From contig JASHNU010000004.1 in the NCBI GenBank assembly GCA_030041475.1, positions 62,001 to 126,000 on the forward strand: a stretch of 64,000 nt of DNA. Reading direction: 5' to 3'. This DNA is from Candidatus Sulfotelmatobacter sp. (GTDB lineage Bacteria > Acidobacteriota > Terriglobia > Terriglobales > Acidobacteriaceae). The position numbers were made by a program, and so were the translations under genes. Numbering within the stretch: the stretch's first letter is position 1; the number at the start of each line of letters is the position of its first letter. Positions 34,809-44,023 of the stretch are shown piece after piece. The notes below the pieces were generated by a model, which searched no databases, was not told the origin of the DNA, and worked only from the letters and a program-made list of their open reading frames with translations.

Positions 34809-37427
34809 ATGAGCTCTTGGATGCAAATAGCCAAGCCTCTATCCGTCCGCTTCATGAAATGCGTGTGTTCTCTTCTGATCGGTTGGATCGTTTTCCCAAC
34901 GGCCTCAGTGCTTGCTCAAGATCTTGCTACGGATTTCGGGGACGTGTTACCCAAAAACGAATATGGAGGGATTCGTTTCGTAACCGCAAACTGGAATTGG
35001 TCGCAGAGCTTTAGCGAGAGCATTGGACCAGGTCCACATTCGTTCCCGCTGAAGCCATGCCCCCCTGGCATCGACACGTCCGCTGATTCCCACTATTCAT
35101 ACAAGGTGTACATCTCGGGCGGTACCGGAACGCCGGAAACGGCGCCGGTGACGGGCGGAAAGTGCCCGTCAGGCTCGGCTAGCGGCTTCATAACCGTGAC
35201 CATCTCTACCGTGCACACCGGGCCGTACACAGTGGGTTCGGCCAGCACTGGTATCCAGGAGGCATGGAACGACGCTTGGGCCAATGATCTCGGGGCAGAT
35301 CCGAACGAGTCTTCGCTGACGGCCCCATACGTCAAGTTAGTTTCCAATACGCTGTACCGTGTTTATGCTCCGGTTTACATGCGGGGGCGTGGCGGTATTC
35401 TGGATGGGGCAGGGGCTTTGATTGTCTGCAGCACGCGGGATAGGTGCATTTATGTGGGCACTACTGGGGCCAATCCGAATACGACCTACCACCATCTCTA
35501 CAACTTGAGTGGAACATCGACGGTACAGGTTAATGGCGCGCAAGTGGGCAATGTGTCAGCGTCGATTGGTACCTACACGATCACGACTGCTGAATCACAT
35601 CCATTCGTGGCAGGAGACACGGTCGATTGTGAATATCACTCCCAGCACGCTGACCAGCATTGGGTCTCTACAGTGCTTTCGGGAGGGCTCAAGTCGACGC
35701 AATTCGAGGTTCACTTCGGGTCAAACACATTTGCCCCCGGAACTGGGACCTTCGGATTTTGCAATCTCCTCAATGCCTTTATCGAAGACAACTCGGATCA
35801 TGTCATCATTCAAGATCTGAGCCTTATGCAAGCGTTCCCTTCCGGAAAGGGTCAATTCTCGTACGGCGTAGTGAATGACAACGACCAGCAGCTCCACATC
35901 GTGAGAGCTACCAACAGGGCATCGGGAAGCATTAACGACTTCGAGAGTACCTGGCCGATTGGGGCTTACGTATACCAACGAAGCGACCAGGGAATGGCTG
36001 GCATTACGTATCTCATAGATAGTGAATTCACGAACATCAATTGCGCCACGGGTGGCGGCAATGGTCTCGTTGTGAGGGATACAGTGTGCCAAAGCTATCC
36101 GATGTTCGGGTTTCGCTATTTTGGAGGTTTACAGCCAGCCACTTTCGATAGCCTGTATCAAGAAGCTGCGCCTAGCACGTTTAATCCGCTTTATAAGGGT
36201 AAATATGCAGCGCAGATGGGGTATTTGGTCCAGTCAAGCGCGCCAATAAGGGTAGTCGGTACTTGGCCGACTCAGAGCCTAGCCCCGCAATTTGCCAATT
36301 CTGGCTCAACCATAATCAACTACTTCGTTGTTCCCCGGAGCTCGAACTTCGGTTACGGGCCCGTACTGTTCATTGGTTCTGCACGCGCCAGCGGCAGAGG
36401 TGAAATTACTTTGCAGTGGCCATCGGTCGATCTTGTTAACGATCGTGGGCAAGACGCCGGAACACTGACGTGGGATGTGGTCAAAACAGTCGGTCAGAAC
36501 ACGCCCGCTCCGAATGCATCGTCCGGAGGCACGCTGGTTGCACGGAGCATATCGGGATCGTGCTCGACGTCCGGGATATGCTCGGGTGTAGACTCGCAGA
36601 CCTCAAGCGTTGTGTACAAAGTGCAGACTCAGCAATTCATCCCCAAATTCTGGTGGTGGCCCGCAAATTATGCGATCAACAATTCGATTCTTCAGCTTGA
36701 TCGTGTAAGTACACAAGAGCCCCTTGTGGCCAGTCAGGGCATCTTGGGCGTAGGAGTAATTGCGCTGATGTGCGACTCTGGAGAATTCGGGGTTACCCAG
36801 CAGCGCTCGCCTGCGGACGTAGAATGTCTGATGAGTAGCAGCGTGTCACCCGGTGAGGTGGGCACGGTGCTGCGTCAGATCGATGCCGGAAACAATGGCC
36901 CCGGAGCAAACGACAAAGGCCGTTTGAATTTCGGAGCTCCAATCACTCCCCCCAACGACATTATCACCCTGATTGATTCGAACGTAGCAAAAACACAATC
37001 TACATTCGGCGAACGTCCGCCGAACGATGTGGGGGACATAGCGCTGGGAGTGGACCAGGTAGGCGGAATGTCACTGAGAGCGCCGAAGTCGATATCTTCA
37101 TATGTGAATGTGACCCCCAACGGAACAAACTATCTGGAACGACTGATGGCAACTGGCAAGACGTTCAATGTTCCTGTGACCGTCGGGGGCCATCTGAATC
37201 AATCTGCAGTAGGTAACTTTGCGGGGACGTGCTCAATGTCTTCCGCAACGACTTGCACGATCACCCTCCTCTCGCCATACGAGAACCCGATATGCATTGT
37301 CACGTCGCAGGGACCCAGTGCGGGAGGCGGGGTGATGTGCAGCGTGAATAGCAAAACGGTAACGATTACAACCACAACCCCAAGCTCGAATACTTGGGGC
37401 GCGATAATCATCGGCAACCCACACTAG
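34809..37427 (+). CDS. Large secreted protein, probably beta-helix type, unknown function
   Basis: An 872-residue protein. The ATG at 34809 is chosen because AGGAG lies about 11 bp upstream and the signal peptide follows (KCVCSLLIGWIVFPTASVLA). The mature protein is Gly/Ser/Thr/Asn-rich. Residues 180-470 resemble the right-handed beta-helix (pectate-lyase-like) proteins: GRGGILDGAGALIVCSTRDR, DNSDHVIIQDLSLMQAFPSG, GGNGLVVRDTVCQSYPMFGF. Its C-terminal beta domain has paired Cys (GTCSMSSATTCTITLLSPYE), resembling tail-spike or phage-like ends. No catalytic residues can be named. It may bind or degrade a polysaccharide. It lies alone in the accessory region. Confidence 0.75.
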   Translation: MSSWMQIAKPLSVRFMKCVCSLLIGWIVFPTASVLAQDLATDFGDVLPKNEYGGIRFVTANWNWSQSFSESIGPGPHSFPLKPCPPGIDTSADSHYSYKVYISGGTGTPETAPVTGGKCPSGSASGFITVTISTVHTGPYTVGSASTGIQEAWNDAWANDLGADPNESSLTAPYVKLVSNTLYRVYAPVYMRGRGGILDGAGALIVCSTRDRCIYVGTTGANPNTTYHHLYNLSGTSTVQVNGAQVGNVSASIGTYTITTAESHPFVAGDTVDCEYHSQHADQHWVSTVLSGGLKSTQFEVHFGSNTFAPGTGTFGFCNLLNAFIEDNSDHVIIQDLSLMQAFPSGKGQFSYGVVNDNDQQLHIVRATNRASGSINDFESTWPIGAYVYQRSDQGMAGITYLIDSEFTNINCATGGGNGLVVRDTVCQSYPMFGFRYFGGLQPATFDSLYQEAAPSTFNPLYKGKYAAQMGYLVQSSAPIRVVGTWPTQSLAPQFANSGSTIINYFVVPRSSNFGYGPVLFIGSARASGRGEITLQWPSVDLVNDRGQDAGTLTWDVVKTVGQNTPAPNASSGGTLVARSISGSCSTSGICSGVDSQTSSVVYKVQTQQFIPKFWWWPANYAINNSILQLDRVSTQEPLVASQGILGVGVIALMCDSGEFGVTQQRSPADVECLMSSSVSPGEVGTVLRQIDAGNNGPGANDKGRLNFGAPITPPNDIITLIDSNVAKTQSTFGERPPNDVGDIALGVDQVGGMSLRAPKSISSYVNVTPNGTNYLERLMATGKTFNVPVTVGGHLNQSAVGNFAGTCSMSSATTCTITLLSPYENPICIVTSQGPSAGGGVMCSVNSKTVTITTTTPSSNTWGAIIIGNPH

Positions 37428-37521
37428 CGGCGCACAATTCCTTTCCCTTGACCGCTAGCGGCTGCTTCTACACCGTGAATTAGGAAGTCGTTATCTTTGC
37501 ACGTCGGATTGAAATTCGACT

Positions 37522-38193
37522 ATGATTCCGCCGTGGTCCGACATGCCGACAAACCTGTCAACTTCTGGCCTCAGCGAACGATCCGCAGATGATTCCCTCG
37601 ACCATTATCCCAGTGATTCAATTCAGCATGAGAGGCGCGTCACCGCATTCTTCCTTGCCCTCACACTTGCTGTCGGTCTGCTGCAAATCTGGACCTGCCG
37701 CTATCACATGGACCCAGACAGCATGGACTACCTCGACATCGCCAGGGAGCTGGCAGCGGGCCACTGGTCTGCTCTGGCTAACGGCTACTGGAGCACTTTT
37801 GATTCACTGCTCATGGCTCCTCTTTTCTGGCTTCGCTTGTCTCCGGAAATGGAGCTGTCGCTGGCGCACATTGAATAAGTTCTAGTGCTGGTATTTACCT
37901 TCTTTTCTTTCCGATTCTTCATGATCAGGAGTTTGGACTGTGTCTCCAATGGCAAGGAGGCAATTGGGCTGGGACTGCCAAAATGGGCATTGCGTGTGTT
38001 GGGCTACTCGCTTTTCATGTGGTCATCTCTCATTCTCATTTCGGCATCCAGCATTGGTGCCGACCTGCTCGTATGTGGGTTCGTGTACCTGGCAATGGCC
38101 TTGCTATGCGGCCAACACCGCGATTCCAGCTTGCTTTCTTTCATCGTATTTGGTCTGACGCTCGGCTTGGGCTACTGGTCAAAAGCGATGTAA
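37522..38193 (+). pseudogene. Membrane glycosyltransferase (GT39/ArnT-like) N-terminal remnant, ochre-interrupted
   Basis: Two pieces in one frame are separated by TAA at 37876-37878. The first carries a cytoplasmic start, a membrane helix (RVTAFFLALTLAVGLLQI) and the catalytic-loop acidic motif region YHMDPDSMDYLDIARELAAG followed by NGYWSTFDSLLMAPLFWL. The second contains three membrane segments and ends abruptly after LGLGYWSKAM, where the family normally continues with several more helices. This fits a polyprenyl-phosphate sugar transferase of the ArnT/PMT group, truncated at its 3' end by a junction with a kinase gene fragment, and inactive. Confidence 0.7.
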
Positions 38194-38256
38194 CCCACAT
38201 CACTGACATTGCCTTATTGTCGGCAGAGAGTTACAAGCGACTCTACAGCCAACCCC

Positions 38257-38985
38257 ATGGTCGGTCAGACCATCGCGCATTACCGCATCGTCGAAAAGAT
38301 CGGCGCGGGCGGCATGGGAGAAGTCTATCGCGCCCGCGACGAACACCTGGCTCGCGACGTCGCCATCAAAGTCCTTCCGGCCGGTCCGCTCAGCGACGAA
38401 TCCGCTCGCAAACATTTCCGCAAGGAAGCTCTGATTCCTCTCGCAGCTCAACCACCCCAACATCGCCACCATCTATGACTTCGACAGGCAGCAGGGCGTG
38501 GACTTACTGGTGATGGAGTACATCCCCGGAATCATACTGAATGAGAAGGTGACTGGCGGAGCACTGCCGGAGCAGGAAGTACTCCGTCTGGGCGTGCAAC
38601 TGGCGGAAGGTTTGGCGGCAGCCCATGAACACGAAGTCGTTCATTGTGACCTGAAACCCGGAAACTTGCGGGTTACGGATGACGGACGGCTGAAGATTCT
38701 GGATTTCGGGCTGGCGAAGCTGTGGCGTCCGGTCACGGCGACTGCCACGACTGAGAGTCTGAGCGAGACGCACGCAATGGCCGCGGGGACTCTGCCCTAC
38801 ATGGCGCCGGAGCAGTTGCTGGGAGGAGAGATTGACGCTCGCACTGACATTCACGCCGCCGGGTTGGTGCTGTACGAGATGGCCACGGGGCGATACCCAT
38901 TTGCCGAGGTAGAACGCTCGCAACTGATCGGTGCCATTCTGCACAGGCCGCCACGATCACCTACCGCTGTCAATCCCAGGTTGTC
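38257..38985 (+). pseudogene. Ser/Thr protein kinase remnant (frameshifted and truncated)
   Basis: The protein begins [20 protein letters not shown] and has Lys in AIKVLPAG. After RKEALIPLA the frame shifts by one base near 38447, and the other frame continues [20 protein letters not shown]. Catalytic HCDLKPGN, DFG (LDFGLAKLW), the APE region (MAPEQLLGGEIDARTDIHA) and ILHRPPRSPTAVNPRLS follow. At about 38985 the similarity stops and unrelated sequence continues, so the C-terminal lobe and any sensor domain are missing. The catalytic loop has His-Cys-Asp instead of His-Arg-Asp, a known variant. Not functional as it stands. Confidence 0.8.
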
Positions 38986-39126
38986 TCTGGACTGTGCCTC
39001 GGCCAGCACATCGCCAGCTTCGCAGGTCACTGCCTTCAGGCCAATCACATACTGGCTGCCCAAAGTCGCAATGGAGCCCGTCACCATCGCCTTGCCGAGC
39101 AGCCTCGTGAAACCTCGGAGGCTACC

Positions 39127-39372
39127 GTGCTTGATAAATGTGCCAATCCCGCCTGCTCCGCGACATTTCGCAGACTTGGCGACGGAAGACTTTTCGTAAC
39201 GCAGGTTGAGGGGAACTCTCAGAGCAGCGCCAGTGGGCGTTCGGGCCAACGGCAGTATTTTTGGCTGTGCAACTCCTGCTGTCGCACCATGACCGTTATC
39301 GCCGAGAAAGGAAAGAGGGTGCAAGTTGTTCCACTGCTTGCCCCTGCAATCGCCGCCCGGGCAGCGTCATGA
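39127..39372 (+). CDS. Small zinc-ribbon-like protein
   Basis: 81 residues, GTG start with GGAGG 5 bp upstream. Cys pairs CANPAC (5, 9) and CNSCC (near 48-52) flank a short beta region (GRLFVTQVEG, QYFWLCNSCC), consistent with a zinc ribbon. I recognise this short protein type from Acidobacterial genomes, but its function is unknown. It follows the kinase remnant and may be the intact downstream partner of a rearranged segment. Confidence 0.6.
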   Translation: MLDKCANPACSATFRRLGDGRLFVTQVEGNSQSSASGRSGQRQYFWLCNSCCRTMTVIAEKGKRVQVVPLLAPAIAARAAS

Positions 39373-39695
39373 GCATTCCTTTGAACCTAGTCAAGTGTCG
39401 AAATCGGACGACGCCACGAGCTTGCGCCGCCTTCTCGGCTGATTGGAGATTTTGAGTATATCCGGATTTTCATCGAGGAGCGGACGCATAAAGAGGCAAA
39501 CCAAGTGCGAATCTGACGCCCGCAACGCAGACTTAATTGTCCATAATTCAGATCAAGTTTCCATGTGCCAGACAACCAACGCGCCCCGTTCCCCCGCGAA
39601 ACCGCCCGAGTCCAGCTAAACATCTATCCAGCAATGAGTTATAAAACGGCAGGTCCGTTGGCCATGGAAGGCTTCGTGCTTGCACCTAAGTCGCG
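39373..39695 (+). other. Intergenic region, no gene seen
   Basis: About 320 bp between the zinc-ribbon gene and the hybrid kinase. Only short frames in other phases exist. The boundary of the accessory region probably lies here. No promoter could be assigned with confidence. Confidence 0.3.
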
Positions 39696-41537
39696 ATGGA
39701 AGCCTCGGAATTTGTCGGTTCAGCAATAGCGCGCAAGGACGGCGGCACCAGCATGCGGGAACGCATGCACTTGATTGAGCGTCGCGACTGGTGGCTATGG
39801 GTGTGCGCGGTTCTGATCACGCTGCTCTTAACGGCTGGAATCGTCTCGTTTGGTTTTCCTGCTCTCCACACGCGGCACCCGGAACTTAACGCGGCCCCCC
39901 TGAATGACACGATCCTGGGGTTAGTTGCGCTCGTGTTGCTGTTTGACATTTACACGGTATACCAGCATTTCCAGATCCAAGACATGCGCAAGGAAGTGAT
40001 CGAACGCGAAGAGTTATTTCGTCTGATCAGCGAAAATGCAGCCGACATGATCGCCGTCGTCGATGCCAACGGCAAGCGGCTGTACAACAGCCCATCGTAC
40101 GAGAAGATTCTGGGCTACACGACGGAGGACTTGGGAACGACAACTCCGTTGGAACAGATCCACCCTGAAGATCGCGAGAAAGTGACGAGGGCAGCTGCAG
40201 AAGCGCTGTCAACCGGGACCGGCAGCACACTGGAATACCGCATGCGCCATAAAGACGGGAGCTGGCGGACGCTTGAATCCAGGGCCAGCACCATTGTGAA
40301 AGCGGGGCAGGTGGAAAAGCTCGTCGTCGTGAATCGCGACGTCACCGAACGCAAGCGACTGGAGGAACAGTTTCGGCAGTCCCAGAAAATGGAAGCCGTC
40401 GGTCGACTGTCTGGAGGAGTGGCTCACGACTTCAACAATCTGCTGGGGGTAATCATTGGTTACGGAGAGATCGTTCAAGAGGGCACCGCGGCGGACAGTC
40501 CGCTGCGTACGAGCGTCGAAGAGATGCTGAAAGCTGGCCATCGAGCTGCTTCGTTGACTCGCCAGCTACTGGCATTTAGCCGGCAACAGGTTATGGATCC
40601 GCGTGTTCTAAACCTGAACACCACGGTCAAGGACATGGAGAAAATGCTTAAGCGGCTGATCGGTGAGGATGTTCAGCTCAGGACGAATCTGGATACCGGT
40701 CTTTCGCGGATCAAAGCCGACCCGGGTCAGATCGAGCAGGTCATCATGAACCTCGCCGTCAATGCCCGGGATGCGATGCCCAGAGGCGGACTATTGGAGA
40801 TTTCAACTTCTAATTTCCACATGGATGATAACTTCGTCCGTCGGTATCCATATCCGGTGCAGGCTGGCGATTATGCCCTGCTTACGGTAACCGATACCGG
40901 AACCGGAATGGATGCTGCAACTCGCACGCGAGTCTTCGAGCCGTTCTTTACAACCAAGGGGAAAGGCAAGGGTACAGGACTCGGCTTGTCAACCGTCTAC
41001 GGCGTGGTCAAGCAAAGTGGCGGTTACATCGAAGTCCACAGCGAACCCGGAGCCGGAGCCACTTTCAGGATCTACCTTCCCAAGGTGGAAGAGGCGCTGG
41101 ATGCTCAGAAACAACCTGCGGGACTTCCAGATTCGCTTCACGGCAGTGAGACCGTACTTCTGGTCGAGGACGAGCTTTCACTGCGCAAGCTGAGCCGCCA
41201 GCTGTTGGAGCTTTGCGGGTACGCCGTGCTGGAAGCAGAGAACGGCACCGACGCATTGAAAATCAGCCAGGATCATAGCCGGAAGGCTATTCACCTGCTC
41301 CTCACTGACGTTGTTATGCCCGGGATGAGCGGCAGAGTCTTGGCCGACAACATTGCAAAGCAGCGGCCCGATACGCGTGTCTTGTATATGTCCGGGTATA
41401 CGGGTCAAACCGTTGGGCAGCACGGGGTTCTGGCGGAGGGCAGCTTCTTCTTGCCTAAGCCCTTCACGCGGGAGGCGCTGGCTCGAAAAGTGCGCGAAGT
41501 TCTCGAGAGCAAGTTGGCGTCAGAGGCTGCCGTCTAG
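39696..41537 (+). CDS. Membrane PAS hybrid histidine kinase with receiver domain
   Basis: 613 residues. Two membrane helices (about 35-55 and 70-86) flank a short loop (HTRHPELNAAPLNDTILG). A short linker (VYQHFQIQDMRKEVIEREEL) leads to a PAS domain (ENAADMIAVVDANGKRLYNS to VVNRDVTERKR). HisKA has its His in GRLSGGVAHDFNNLLGVI. HATPase has N-box NLAVNARDAMP, G1 VTDTGTGMD and G2 GTGLGLSTVYG. The C-terminal receiver has Asp in LLTDVVMPGMSG and Lys in LPKPFTREAL. The membrane-PAS part closely matches the GGDEF-EAL protein at 50540. The same-strand receiver-PilZ gene follows 33 bp later. The start codon is supported by equal N-terminal length in the paralogue. Confidence 0.9.
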   Translation: MEASEFVGSAIARKDGGTSMRERMHLIERRDWWLWVCAVLITLLLTAGIVSFGFPALHTRHPELNAAPLNDTILGLVALVLLFDIYTVYQHFQIQDMRKEVIEREELFRLISENAADMIAVVDANGKRLYNSPSYEKILGYTTEDLGTTTPLEQIHPEDREKVTRAAAEALSTGTGSTLEYRMRHKDGSWRTLESRASTIVKAGQVEKLVVVNRDVTERKRLEEQFRQSQKMEAVGRLSGGVAHDFNNLLGVIIGYGEIVQEGTAADSPLRTSVEEMLKAGHRAASLTRQLLAFSRQQVMDPRVLNLNTTVKDMEKMLKRLIGEDVQLRTNLDTGLSRIKADPGQIEQVIMNLAVNARDAMPRGGLLEISTSNFHMDDNFVRRYPYPVQAGDYALLTVTDTGTGMDAATRTRVFEPFFTTKGKGKGTGLGLSTVYGVVKQSGGYIEVHSEPGAGATFRIYLPKVEEALDAQKQPAGLPDSLHGSETVLLVEDELSLRKLSRQLLELCGYAVLEAENGTDALKISQDHSRKAIHLLLTDVVMPGMSGRVLADNIAKQRPDTRVLYMSGYTGQTVGQHGVLAEGSFFLPKPFTREALARKVREVLESKLASEAAV

Positions 41538-41569
41538 ACGAAATCACACGAAAGGAAGCGCACCGAGAA

Positions 41570-42241
41570 ATGGATAAGATCCTGATTGTCGATGATGATG
41601 ATGCTCTGCGCGGCCTCATACGGACGCGCCTCTCCGACTGTTACGAGACAATTGACACGGGCAATCCAGTTCAGGCGCTGGAACTGGCCCTCGAGCACAA
41701 ACCTCGCGCAATTCTCCTCGACCTTATGATGCCTGAATGTTCGGGCTTCGAACTATGCCAGAGCTTTCACAACTTGAGTTACACGGCACGAATCCCGATT
41801 TTCGTAGTGACCGGCGAATCCGCGGCCAAATACCGGGACTACATGAGTAATCTCGGGGCTGCAGGCTATTTCGAGAAACCCATTGACTTTGCTAAGTTGA
41901 AGAGTCGCCTAGCCTCGGAGCTAAGGGCCCAGTCGATCGAGCGGCGGGCACATGTACGGCTGCGGATGAAACTAGTACTGAAGCTGAAGGGATCCGATGC
42001 CTCGCAGCGCTCATTCGAGCAGCTGACGACAACCGAGAATGTGAGTGCCGGCGGTTTTCTTTGCCCATTGCCAATTACTCTGCCCACCGATTCAACACTA
42101 CAGGTGTTTCTGACCGGGTCGGGCCGCGACTGTTATGCAGGTCGCGTACGGGTTGTCCGTCGCGAAGCCCCCGATACTCCCTTGCAGCGTTATGCATTTC
42201 AGTTTGTTGAGCGATCCTCTGAGTGGATTTTGCAAGATTGA
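41570..42241 (+). CDS. Response regulator with receiver and PilZ (c-di-GMP binding) domains
   Basis: 223 residues. The receiver has acidic residues VDDDDA (8-13), phosphoacceptor Asp in AILLDLMMPECSG, Thr in FVVTGES and Lys in YFEKPIDF. The PilZ domain begins with RRAHVRLRMK (RxxxR) and has ENVSAGGFLC, matching the NxSxxG motif for c-di-GMP binding. It probably joins phosphorylation by the preceding hybrid kinase (33 bp upstream) with c-di-GMP signalling. Type IV pilin and GGDEF genes lie further along. Confidence 0.85.
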   Translation: MDKILIVDDDDALRGLIRTRLSDCYETIDTGNPVQALELALEHKPRAILLDLMMPECSGFELCQSFHNLSYTARIPIFVVTGESAAKYRDYMSNLGAAGYFEKPIDFAKLKSRLASELRAQSIERRAHVRLRMKLVLKLKGSDASQRSFEQLTTTENVSAGGFLCPLPITLPTDSTLQVFLTGSGRDCYAGRVRVVRREAPDTPLQRYAFQFVERSSEWILQD

Positions 42242-42372
42242 TCCCCATAGGCAGCATCCTTCAGGAGTGCCCGAGGGCGGATTCCCGAGGCTTACAAGCC
42301 AACTAATCGGCTTCGCATCCCCGCGCCTTAGAGAGCCATATTTACATAACTTTCGTCAGTGATTCACCCCTA

Positions 42373-42425
42373 TTGACTTTGCCTTTGGCTTTGCTATAAG
42401 TGTGATTTAGTTCTTCTTAAGAACA
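42373..42425 (+). promoter_or_regulatory. Sigma-70-type promoter with dyad near the start site
   Basis: TTGACT (42373-42378) and TATAAG (42395-42400), spaced by 16 bp. About 10 bp downstream is the dyad GTTCTT-CTT-AAGAAC (about 42411-42425), placed where a repressor would bind over the start of transcription. It reads towards the NtrC-type gene at 42603 with a leader of nearly 200 bases. Confidence 0.5.
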
Positions 42426-42602
42426 CTAGTCAGAAACGCGCTCTGTGGCCTGAAAAGTGCCGGAGTGGTCCTGTTTGCGGGAGCCCATCATGGAAGCGTC
42501 GAGTGGTCCCTTTCGCTGCACCTCTTCACCCGAAAAGCAAAGGCGAGGCGTAGAGCGACCACCCGCTCTGCCCCGCAGTGCACACCTGATCAGGAGCATT
42601 CG

Positions 42603-44006
42603 ATGAGCTTAGTGGGTTCTCTTAAGCTGCTGGCCATCGACGATAGCCAGGAGAATTTAGATTTCATTCGTTCAGCACTCGAGTTCGAGGGGTTGGAAAT
42701 CTTGACAGAGCAAGATCCTGACTCTGGGTTTCGCACTTTTATGAGTGTCCGGCCGCGAATCATTCTGCTGGACCTGATCATGCCGAAGATCAGCGGAATT
42801 GAACTGTTGGAGCGCATGGTCCTCGTCGACCCGGGTGTAGAGGTCATTCTGATTACGGCTCACTATTCTGCCGAGTCAGCGGTCGAGGCGATTCAAAAAG
42901 GCGCTTGCGATTACTTAACGAAGCCGCTGGATATCGAAAGGCTCCGATCCCGCATCCGGAATCTCTTGGCAGATGCCGAGACTCGACGAAGAACGCTGAG
43001 ACTGGAATCCGAACTCCTAGGTGCCTATCAGTTCGAGGGGATGGTGGGGCGCAGCCCCATCATGCTGGAGGTGTTCGCCAGAATTCGCAGGATCGCGCCC
43101 CACTTTCGCACAGTGCTAATTACCGGCGCGACTGGTACCGGAAAAGAACTCGTAGCCCGCGCATTACATCGCCTGAGCCCCGCCTCGCGCGGACCGTTCG
43201 TCGTCTGTAACTGCTCCGCCCTCGTCGAGAATTTGCTTGAAAGCGAACTGTTTGGATACGTCAGAGGAGCATTTACGGGTGCGACGCAGGACAAGATAGG
43301 ACTTTTTGAACACGCAGATGGGGGCACCATCTTTCTCGACGAGATCGGAGAACTGACCCCGGCTGCCCAGGCCAAGTTGCTACGCGTCCTGCAAAACCGG
43401 CAAGTGCAACGCGTTGGATCGCTAACTCCCCGCAACATTGATGTTCACGTGATTGCAGCTACTCATCGCAACCTCAGGGCGATGGTCAATGATGGCAATT
43501 TCCGCGAAGATCTTTATTATCGCCTTGCGGTGGTGGACATCAACTTGCCAGTTCTGGCCGATCGTCGGGAGGATTTGCCACTGCTCGAAAGATACTTCAT
43601 CGAGAAGTTCGCCGCTGAATACAAGAAACCTATTGCAGGCTTGGTGAGAAGAGCGCAAACTCGCCTGGGGACCTATCCCTGGCCTGGCAATATTCGTGAA
43701 CTGGAGAATGTCATCGGCAACGCATGCATGATGGCGGAAGGAAACCTGATCGATATCAACGACCTCCCAGAGCGGCTGCGGAAACCGCTAATTGAAGACC
43801 TTGGCAGCAGCGACGCTTTCCTTTCGCTTGAGGAATTGCAACGCCGACACGTCTTGCGCGTTCTAGAGGGCGTCGGCGGGAATAAGGCCAGAGCTGCGGA
43901 AGTGCTCGGTATCGGCCGCGCGACCATCTACCAGCTGTTGTCAAGAATGAAGCCCGAAGAACGAGAGGAGCGGCATGAGCGACAAAAGGGACAGCGCACA
44001 GGGTAG
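42603..44006 (+). CDS. NtrC-family sigma-54 response regulator
   Basis: 467 residues. The start at 42603 is set by AGGAG 6 bp upstream; a longer frame from 42465 has none. Receiver: acidic pair in AIDDSQ, phosphoacceptor Asp57 (IILLDLIMPKISG), Lys in YLTKPLDI. AAA+ domain: Walker A GATGTGKE, GAFTGA (VRGAFTGATQ), Walker B GGTIFLDEIGE, and [12 protein letters not shown]. Fis-type HTH: NKARAAEVLGIGRATIYQLL. It is a fully equipped sigma-54 activator. The kinase partner is unclear: both the hybrid kinase at 39696 and the degenerate one convergent at 44024 are near. It is a second candidate for the envelope regulon activator, but lies farther away. Confidence 0.9.
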   Translation: MSLVGSLKLLAIDDSQENLDFIRSALEFEGLEILTEQDPDSGFRTFMSVRPRIILLDLIMPKISGIELLERMVLVDPGVEVILITAHYSAESAVEAIQKGACDYLTKPLDIERLRSRIRNLLADAETRRRTLRLESELLGAYQFEGMVGRSPIMLEVFARIRRIAPHFRTVLITGATGTGKELVARALHRLSPASRGPFVVCNCSALVENLLESELFGYVRGAFTGATQDKIGLFEHADGGTIFLDEIGELTPAAQAKLLRVLQNRQVQRVGSLTPRNIDVHVIAATHRNLRAMVNDGNFREDLYYRLAVVDINLPVLADRREDLPLLERYFIEKFAAEYKKPIAGLVRRAQTRLGTYPWPGNIRELENVIGNACMMAEGNLIDINDLPERLRKPLIEDLGSSDAFLSLEELQRRHVLRVLEGVGGNKARAAEVLGIGRATIYQLLSRMKPEEREERHERQKGQRTG

Positions 44007-44023
44007 GCTGTCATCCATGCAGG

